Source of the DNA: a virus
Length of the DNA stretch: 43,641 nt
IMG/VR virus record: IMGVR_UViG_3300048625_000093
Coordinates: 1 to 43,641 of that record
Reading direction: 5' to 3' (one strand)
Under the pieces are notes generated by a model. That model made no database searches. It saw nothing but the letters and a program-made list of their open reading frames with translations, and was not told the DNA's origin. Positions 35,934 to 43,641 of this stretch are shown here, piece by piece. Both the position numbers and the translations under genes were made by a program. Position 1 is the first letter of the stretch, and each line of letters opens with the position of its first letter.

Positions 35934-38900
35934 TGGCTGCCCCTATTAGTGTTAATTTTGGTGGAGCCAGTACTACATCTGGGTTTACTGGTGCTGGAAT
36001 TTATACAGCAATTGGTATTGGCGCACGACGTTTGGCGGCTAATGGTCTTGGCCCTCAAATTATTACAACCGTAAGTGGATACCTTGGTGGTCGTGGTGGT
36101 GCGTGTACTGGAACAATTTATCTTGGAAGTTCATCGCTTGCTGGGGTAAGTATTCCATCAGCTGCTAATGGCGGGACTATTCGAGGTCCGTTCAATACTT
36201 CCGACTGGTATGTAAGTAACGGTGCAACAGCTAATTATGGTTTCAATGCAACTGGTGGAACCAATTCATTTTACTTTGGTCGTAGCGCAAGTGGAACTAC
36301 GTATGATACTTCTGGTGGAACCCCTTGGACTGGTGTAGCTGGTGGTGCATATACATATGTTCAATCCCCTAGCGCACCGGGCAATCTTGCTATTACATCA
36401 ACTGTTATGGGTGAGGCTAATGTCTCATGGAATCATGCTGGAACAGGTTCACCCATTGTTGTTGGTGATGATGGTGGAACTGCTGTAACTGGTTCTCGTC
36501 TACAATATTCAGTTGTTGAAACTTTTGGTAGTGGTGTTACTACAGTTGACCTTACAGGTATCGGAACTATTACAGCGCACATTACTGGTTTGACACCGGG
36601 AGCAATATACTACTTCCGCGTATCATCTAAGAATGCTGTTACTACAGCAGCAAGTACAACATCAGTGTGGTCTGCAACTAAATCAGTATTTGTTATGGTC
36701 GATGCTGCTACAGCCTACGAGACACTTCACCCCCAGCGTAATGCTGTTACGCCATTACAGAATGGTGCATTCTGGTCGCTTGCTGGACATGGTATTGGAT
36801 TTGACCGTAACGGTAAACAAATTAAGCCGGGCATTGCTCCATACACATACAACTATTACGAGCCTCAATCTGCTTCATACATGACACAGCAGGGCAATAT
36901 CGACTACAATCTTTTGCGCACAAGCAATAGTATTGTAGATGTTCCAGCATCATATACTGGCCCGCCACTTGACCCTTTTGTTGTTTATCCTTATGATAAT
37001 TTTGGCGACACACTTTACGCAAACAATATTCAATACAGTTCGCTTGCTGTACGCAAGGTGAATTCTACATACAATAGTGTTTATCGTATGGCATACAAGA
37101 CACGTCTTTGGTATCCAAATAAAAATGACTGGAACCAAAAAGATTACTTTAAACATACTGTTGCGTGGCAGGGTAAACCAAGCGATTCATTCCTATTCAC
37201 TGGTCAACAGTACCAATACACGATTGATAGTGTTGCTCAGGAACTTGCAATATCAGTAAACTATATTGATGCTTCCGGCACAGCTCAGGTAGCAACTAAT
37301 ACAGTATCGCTATCTCCTTTGATGGCTGATATGAGTTATGAATTTAATGTATATGTAGAGTACACATACGACTCATCATTCAATTACCGACTATCAGTTA
37401 TGGTTACTTTAAGTGGAAACATTGGTACTTCAGTAATGGCTGAAGTAACATATACCGCAAAGCGTGATGATGTTTACTACACTCCTGTAGCTATTAATGG
37501 TGTTGCTCGCGACTTATATGTTACGCACTCTGAACATCAAACGCAGCTTGCTGCATACGAGTGGCAAAATCAAGACATTGGTTATATCACAAACAATTTA
37601 ACTGCCGCTACTAAGACGGATATTGGTGGACCCACGCTTGGTGTGAAGATGAATGGTTGGGAGTATCTTCAAGCTGCCGCAGCCGCATCGAATATGGAAC
37701 TTGTAGTTAACCCTACCGGGGAAATTGTTGTTCGCAATACTGGTGAGAACATTGTAGATATTACTAACCTTGTTCCGAGCGTTACGCTTACACCAACTAC
37801 AACCTTTAGTGGCCAGCAAGTTGAAGTTCAATACAACAATGCTATATCTGTTAGCGCATCCGATGCGACATCCACAGAGATTCCAGAATCACGACCAGAA
37901 GAAATGTATAATGCTTGGTTTGATGACAACCGTATTCTTGAGGTTAAGACTGGCGAGATACTTAAGATAACTGTCAATACAAAAAATTACCCTTTGGCTG
38001 TTTACAATCCAACTCGTGTCTATTTCATTAGTGACCCAGTTACGGGTAAAGCATTGTTTACTGATTCGCTTTCCCTGTATGGTCAATACTCAGTATCTGA
38101 TTCATTAAACATGCTCATTGGTAAAGATAAGTTTGAGGCAGCTGGTGGAAAGTTAGAAGTTGTAATTAACCCAGATATTCCTAACGCGCTTGACATTACT
38201 CTTACTGCTCCACACTTTGATATTCCAAATGCTGTAGGCCCATACCGTCTATCTATTAGTAGTGGTACTAATGAATATGCTTCACTCTCAATCCTCGGCT
38301 ATGGCCTGAAAACTGAACCGAAGAATGTTCAAATCCTTACAGGTTCTACAGCTAGTAAGACTCCACAAAAAGTTGCTAAGACAATTATTAATCCTTTCAT
38401 CGACACACTCGAGCGTGCCTATGACCAAGGCTCATGGGCAGCAACTGAAGCATCAGGTCCGAAGGTTTCTATTAATGGAAGTATTCCAACAAATACTTTA
38501 TTAGCATCTGGCTTTGGATTAAATGTCGGCGGAATCATAAAGTATATGAACTCGTCATATCGAATCGTTGAGTTGAATATTGGAAATATTGAAACAAGAT
38601 TCCAAGCTACTCGTTTCGTTAGGGTAGATGATTTCGATACTGAATGGCTAGATGGAACTCAACAACGTAGTGTTGGATTCCATGATGGCGTGTGGGATGG
38701 TAAAGAAGTACAAGACGAAATTGTTTTGTCATACTACGGCACGGCAGGTATCGATGGTGTCTTTATCGATATTGATACCGATGGAACTCCAGACATCACA
38801 TTCAATATGAATGGTGCTGTTGGTGAATATGTCCTACTGTTTGATACTGATGGCGTACCATACTATGAACTTATTGCCGCTGGACAATGCGCTACTTTGC

Positions 38901-38938
38901 TATACTTAGATACAGACTTCTCCCCCTACTATGTGTAA
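35933..38938 (+). CDS. large tail hub/minor tail protein with FN3 domain
   Basis: 1001 residues, coupled to the previous gene by TAATG. Order of parts: a Gly/Thr/Ser-rich beta domain (1-140); an FN3 domain (146-255, with the SWNHAG and YYFRVSSKN strands); a LamG-like or jelly-roll region (about 260-560); a hub-like region (GWEYLQAAAAASNMELVVNPTGEIVVR at about 580-606); then beta-rich baseplate and a C-terminal Asp-rich end (FIDIDTDGTPDIT). It probably forms the tail tip and carries adhesive domains. The hub assignment is from pattern only. Confidence 0.72.
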   Translation: MAAPISVNFGGASTTSGFTGAGIYTAIGIGARRLAANGLGPQIITTVSGYLGGRGGACTGTIYLGSSSLAGVSIPSAANGGTIRGPFNTSDWYVSNGATANYGFNATGGTNSFYFGRSASGTTYDTSGGTPWTGVAGGAYTYVQSPSAPGNLAITSTVMGEANVSWNHAGTGSPIVVGDDGGTAVTGSRLQYSVVETFGSGVTTVDLTGIGTITAHITGLTPGAIYYFRVSSKNAVTTAASTTSVWSATKSVFVMVDAATAYETLHPQRNAVTPLQNGAFWSLAGHGIGFDRNGKQIKPGIAPYTYNYYEPQSASYMTQQGNIDYNLLRTSNSIVDVPASYTGPPLDPFVVYPYDNFGDTLYANNIQYSSLAVRKVNSTYNSVYRMAYKTRLWYPNKNDWNQKDYFKHTVAWQGKPSDSFLFTGQQYQYTIDSVAQELAISVNYIDASGTAQVATNTVSLSPLMADMSYEFNVYVEYTYDSSFNYRLSVMVTLSGNIGTSVMAEVTYTAKRDDVYYTPVAINGVARDLYVTHSEHQTQLAAYEWQNQDIGYITNNLTAATKTDIGGPTLGVKMNGWEYLQAAAAASNMELVVNPTGEIVVRNTGENIVDITNLVPSVTLTPTTTFSGQQVEVQYNNAISVSASDATSTEIPESRPEEMYNAWFDDNRILEVKTGEILKITVNTKNYPLAVYNPTRVYFISDPVTGKALFTDSLSLYGQYSVSDSLNMLIGKDKFEAAGGKLEVVINPDIPNALDITLTAPHFDIPNAVGPYRLSISSGTNEYASLSILGYGLKTEPKNVQILTGSTASKTPQKVAKTIINPFIDTLERAYDQGSWAATEASGPKVSINGSIPTNTLLASGFGLNVGGIIKYMNSSYRIVELNIGNIETRFQATRFVRVDDFDTEWLDGTQQRSVGFHDGVWDGKEVQDEIVLSYYGTAGIDGVFIDIDTDGTPDITFNMNGAVGEYVLLFDTDGVPYYELIAAGQCATLLYLDTDFSPYYV

Positions 38939-38944
38939 TAGGAT
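38939..38944 (+). promoter_or_regulatory. -10 element before fibre gene
   Basis: TGTGTAA-TAGGAT, 6 bases before the ATG at 38951, at the stop of the hub gene. AGGA could also serve as a weak ribosome site. Confidence 0.55.
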
Positions 38945-38950
38945 TGTATT

Positions 38951-40117
38951 ATGACTCAACCTTCAAGTAAACGCTTTGTTATGGAAGACGGCTATCTAGC
39001 CAACAAAGGGGCAACAGATACTGCAATCTATGATGAGCAGATAGCGCGTCAAGAGGGGGATGATGCGACACTAATTAGCGCAAATGCCCACACTGATTCA
39101 GAAATAAATACTTTAAATACTGACCTTGGTGGCAAGCGGCCACTACCAAACTATTTGATTAACGGTGCTTTTGACATTTGGCAGCGTGGAACATCACTGA
39201 CGCTTCTTACAGCATCAATGCAGTCTGGATATATTGCTGACCGTTGGAAGTCTTACGCAACCGGGACAACTGGTGCATCATACACATTCTCTCGAATTGA
39301 GAATACTTCTCGTATTCCCGGAGATTTGGGTAGATATGATATGCAGATTACTCAAAACAATACCGTTGTAGACCCTGCTCACTTTGGTAGTATTGTTCAG
39401 GTCATTGAGACTAGCGACTTGTTTCCTATTATTGGTCGCGAGGTTGGCTTCTCTGGATACATCAATTCAAACATCAATACAAGTATTGAGATTTCCATTG
39501 TGGGGGCTGATGCTGTTGATTCTTCATCACCAACAACTATTCAGACATTCACTGCTTCCGTTGTAGCTGGTCAATGGACACAGTTCTCTTTGAGTTCGCT
39601 TGGAATTTCATGGACTAAGCTTACTGTCGGTGTGCAGATTAAAGTTAATTTGCAAAATGCTGGTGACTACATTAAGGTCAGCAGGATTAAACTTGAGCAA
39701 GCATCTGCGGTGAACTATGAACCTACTGCCTTTATTCGCAATGGTGCAAATGTTGCTGCTGAGCTTGCTACATGCCAGCGCTATTACTACCGCACACCAT
39801 CACCGTCTGTAGGATATCCTTGGGCTAATGGATATAACACAACAACATTGCTGTCTACATTCTTTGTGCAGTTCCCGGTCCCTATGCGTGTAGCCCCTTC
39901 TGCGCTTGAGCAGAGTGGTACTGCTGCGCACTTTGCAATCACTAATACTGTTGGTGCTGCTGTAGCATGTAGTGCTGTGCCGACACATGTAAGCGCAAGT
40001 ACACGAGGCGCTCGTATTGCAACAACTGTTGCTACAGCTGGAACTGCTGGGTTTGGTTCAATGCTTCTTGCTAATAACACGGCTGCGTATCTTGGGTGGA
40101 GTGCTGAAATCCTATGA
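38951..40117 (+). CDS. tail fibre / receptor-binding protein with carbohydrate-binding-like domain
   Basis: 388 residues. A short N-terminal stem (residues 1-60), then NYLINGAFDIWQRGTSLTL ... GYIADRWKSY, the hallmark start of carbohydrate-binding-module-like domains in phage fibres, a jelly-roll (to about 260) with LEQASAVNYEPTAF, and a C-terminal QRYYYRTPSPS domain common at fibre tips. It would recognise host surface sugars. Confidence 0.8.
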   Translation: MTQPSSKRFVMEDGYLANKGATDTAIYDEQIARQEGDDATLISANAHTDSEINTLNTDLGGKRPLPNYLINGAFDIWQRGTSLTLLTASMQSGYIADRWKSYATGTTGASYTFSRIENTSRIPGDLGRYDMQITQNNTVVDPAHFGSIVQVIETSDLFPIIGREVGFSGYINSNINTSIEISIVGADAVDSSSPTTIQTFTASVVAGQWTQFSLSSLGISWTKLTVGVQIKVNLQNAGDYIKVSRIKLEQASAVNYEPTAFIRNGANVAAELATCQRYYYRTPSPSVGYPWANGYNTTTLLSTFFVQFPVPMRVAPSALEQSGTAAHFAITNTVGAAVACSAVPTHVSASTRGARIATTVATAGTAGFGSMLLANNTAAYLGWSAEIL

Positions 40118-40242
40118 CGCTTAATAACATTATTGCTGTTGGTGATGACCAAAAGTGGAAATCTGAAGTAGAGCGCACGATTAAAGAATTACAACAGACT
40201 GTTGCCATTTTGAAAAACCAATTGAATGCCAGAGGTAAATAA
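40114..40242 (+). CDS. small coiled-coil protein, 42 aa
   Basis: MTLNNIIAVGDDQKWK then a heptad-like helix (VERTIKELQQTVAILKNQL). Start overlaps the fibre stop as ATGA and stop overlaps the next start by one base. It may be a trimerising chaperone or adaptor for the neighbouring fibres (inference). Confidence 0.68.
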   Translation: MTLNNIIAVGDDQKWKSEVERTIKELQQTVAILKNQLNARGK

Positions 40243-41096
40243 TGCCGATTACAAATGATTACAACATTTACTATGCTGATGGTGATACTCCGCTTTCAAT
40301 TGCAACAATTAGTGCAGAGCAGGCTGGTTCTGTAGATACGGCTCTTGGCAATATTGATAAGTATGCTGGTCGTTCAGTTCAAGATAGTGCAGAGCGTGAT
40401 TCTTTATATGCATCACCGGCTCAGGGGGATGTAGTCTTCCGTCAGGATACTGGTCGAGTTGAGCGTTACTACGATGTATATGATTCCAATAGCAATCCGG
40501 GTGGTAAGTCTCCGGCTGCATGGTATCCAGAACCACAGGTACTCACACCAGTTGTGCCAACTACTGCATCAGTTTCTGGTTCACAAATTGAAATTAAACT
40601 TGATGGAACAATCATTTTAACTGGTGCAACATCGCTTACACTTCTGTCTGTTTTTAGTAGTGCATTCACAAACTACCGAGTAGAGTTCAATCTTACATCT
40701 AGTACTGTAGCAACAGCAGTGAAATACAATCTTAATACTGGCGGCGCTGACTATGTAACAGCAACCCATGCCACGGTTATAGATGAGCTTGTTGTTACGG
40801 GTGCTGCTACTGGAACAAACACATACACATATTCAAACACTTCCACATTCGGAACATTGTGCCGCTCTATTGGGTTAGGTGGAACTGCTGGTTTTATGAA
40901 CCTATACAACCCGTATGTCGCTCAAAGCACAGCTCTTCCAAGTGTTTCAAAGTATGGCGCATCAAGTTCAATGAGCCGCACAACACAGGGATATTACAGC
41001 ACATACATTTCTGCTACTGGGGCATATGAAAGCTTGACGATTGCTGCTATTACTGGAACAATCTCTGGAACTATTCGCATCTACGGATTCAACTAA
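40242..41096 (+). CDS. tail fibre protein, 284 aa
   Basis: N-terminal adaptor (TNDYNIYYADGDTPLSIATI), a second small domain with AQGDVVFRQDTGRVERYYDVYD, and a Ser/Thr/Gly-rich beta C-terminal domain (NLTSSTVATAVKYNLNTGG; GTISGTIRIYGFN) like fibre tips. GAGG precedes the start. Specific receptor unknown. Confidence 0.72.
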   Translation: MPITNDYNIYYADGDTPLSIATISAEQAGSVDTALGNIDKYAGRSVQDSAERDSLYASPAQGDVVFRQDTGRVERYYDVYDSNSNPGGKSPAAWYPEPQVLTPVVPTTASVSGSQIEIKLDGTIILTGATSLTLLSVFSSAFTNYRVEFNLTSSTVATAVKYNLNTGGADYVTATHATVIDELVVTGAATGTNTYTYSNTSTFGTLCRSIGLGGTAGFMNLYNPYVAQSTALPSVSKYGASSSMSRTTQGYYSTYISATGAYESLTIAAITGTISGTIRIYGFN

Positions 41097-41104
41097 GGAT
41101 AATA

Positions 41105-41353
41105 ATGTCTGACAATCTTGATGACAGCCCTAACCATGTAGATATCACGCCTGCTGGTAGTGCTGTTCGTATCTTTAAGAACATTGCTCCAGTTGATGAA
41201 GAAGCTCGAGCTGCTGAAGCTGCTGAGTTTATTGCCTATGATGAATTTATAAACCGTAAACCAGAACTTATTGCATCTGCTACCGAGAAGCTTACAAAGC
41301 TGGGTTTAACTAATGATGAGATTATGGCTATGCTTGGATTCTATACAGCTTAG
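41105..41353 (+). CDS. small helical protein, 82 aa
   Basis: AAGGA site before the ATG. Acidic N-terminus, Ala/Glu helix (EEARAAEAAEFIAYDEFINRK) and a second helix (ATEKLTKLGLTNDEIMAMLGF) that resembles a UBA-like or small adaptor fold. Position after fibre genes; function unknown. Confidence 0.72.
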   Translation: MSDNLDDSPNHVDITPAGSAVRIFKNIAPVDEEARAAEAAEFIAYDEFINRKPELIASATEKLTKLGLTNDEIMAMLGFYTA

Positions 41354-41361
41354 GCTGCTGG

Positions 41362-41367
41362 TATACT
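41362..41367 (+). promoter_or_regulatory. extended -10 promoter TGGTATACT
   Basis: TGG-TATACT, a consensus extended -10, 36 bases before the holin-like gene start, so this transcript has a leader. Confidence 0.65.
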
Positions 41368-41403
41368 AGATATAAACCTATACTTAGCAGAGACTTATTA
41401 ACT

Positions 41404-41688
41404 ATGTCAGACTTGAATCAGCCTACAGACTTGAGCATTGCTGTATCTGTTGGGCGTATTGAGGAAATGATTAAGTCTTTGTTTGAACAAAACAAGGAGC
41501 AATCGTTGTCTATGCGCGACCTTGATATGCGTGTTCGTGACCTTGAACAAGCCATCCAGCGCATTGAAGCTAAGCAAGTTCCCAAGCAACCATGGTATGC
41601 GATTGTTGGTGGAGTTGTTGGAATCATCACTGGTGTTGGTTCTTTGATTGCTCTGCTCACGATTCTTAGCAACATCAATACACCATAG
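41404..41688 (+). CDS. holin-like protein (XhlA-type layout)
   Basis: 94 residues: coiled coil at 17-57 ([33 protein letters not shown]) then one membrane helix at 65-88 ([20 protein letters not shown]) and a short tail. This is the layout of XhlA/hemolysin-type holins that work with a lysin. No lysin is in the window; it may follow beyond the right end. Could also be a membrane-bound accessory. Confidence 0.65.
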   Translation: MSDLNQPTDLSIAVSVGRIEEMIKSLFEQNKEQSLSMRDLDMRVRDLEQAIQRIEAKQVPKQPWYAIVGGVVGIITGVGSLIALLTILSNINTP

Positions 41689-41699
41689 GGGGTAGCGCC

Positions 41700-43641
<1,942 letters not shown>

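Overview
The window is a piece of a tailed-phage genome (long non-contractile tail, siphovirus-type), very probably infecting an actinobacterium. Support for the host: a WhiB-type [4Fe-4S] regulator (a family confined to actinobacteria and their phages), an SSB of the actinobacterial SsbB type, a phage DprA-like protein, and late genes that appear to be transcribed as leaderless mRNAs. The base composition is moderate and the DnaA boxes are the TTATCCACA form rather than the high-GC TTGTCCACA form, which hints at a lower-GC actinobacterium such as a freshwater lineage; this host guess is inference only. No integrase, repressor, DNA polymerase or endolysin is visible, but the window runs off through a gene on the right, so the genome is probably larger than what is shown.

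Layout. From base 1 to about 16,510 everything is on the minus strand: a densely packed set of early, replication and accessory genes joined mostly by 1-, 4-, 8- or 11-base overlaps. Reading in the direction of transcription (right to left) it begins with many small unknown proteins, several with zinc-type Cys clusters or one membrane helix, then a second SSB, a short sliding clamp, a DprA-like protein, more small genes, an SF2/SNF2-like helicase, a zinc-ribbon/WhiB fusion, an ERF annealing protein, a Cas4/RecB-like nuclease, an SSB, two tRNAs plus a degenerate tRNA-like element, a primase-helicase and an FmdB-like zinc ribbon. Four near-identical sigma70-type promoters drive minus-strand genes between 13.6 and 16.6 kb.

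The strand switch (16.5-18.1 kb) is AT-rich and holds imperfect repeats and two clusters of perfect DnaA boxes (three and four boxes, plus one near-match each) that flank a pair of minus-strand genes of unknown function and a strong terminator. It is the best candidate for a replication origin.

From 18,083 to the right end everything is on the plus strand in canonical order: two small genes, small and large terminase, portal, capsid maturation protease/scaffold, DUF2190-like decoration protein, major capsid, a Cys-cluster protein, head-tail adaptor, stopper with an Ig-like tail, gp10-like neck protein, tail terminator, two tail-tube proteins (one with a BIG2-like domain), tail assembly chaperones with a T_TTT_TTA frameshift site, tape measure, distal tail and hub proteins, fibre proteins, a holin-like protein and a collagen-like fibre cut by the window end. 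Seven of these genes carry a -10 hexamer (TAGAAT/TAGGAT-like) ending 6-7 bases before the start codon, which predicts leaderless transcripts; a few UUCG- or GC-hairpin terminators separate the transcription units.
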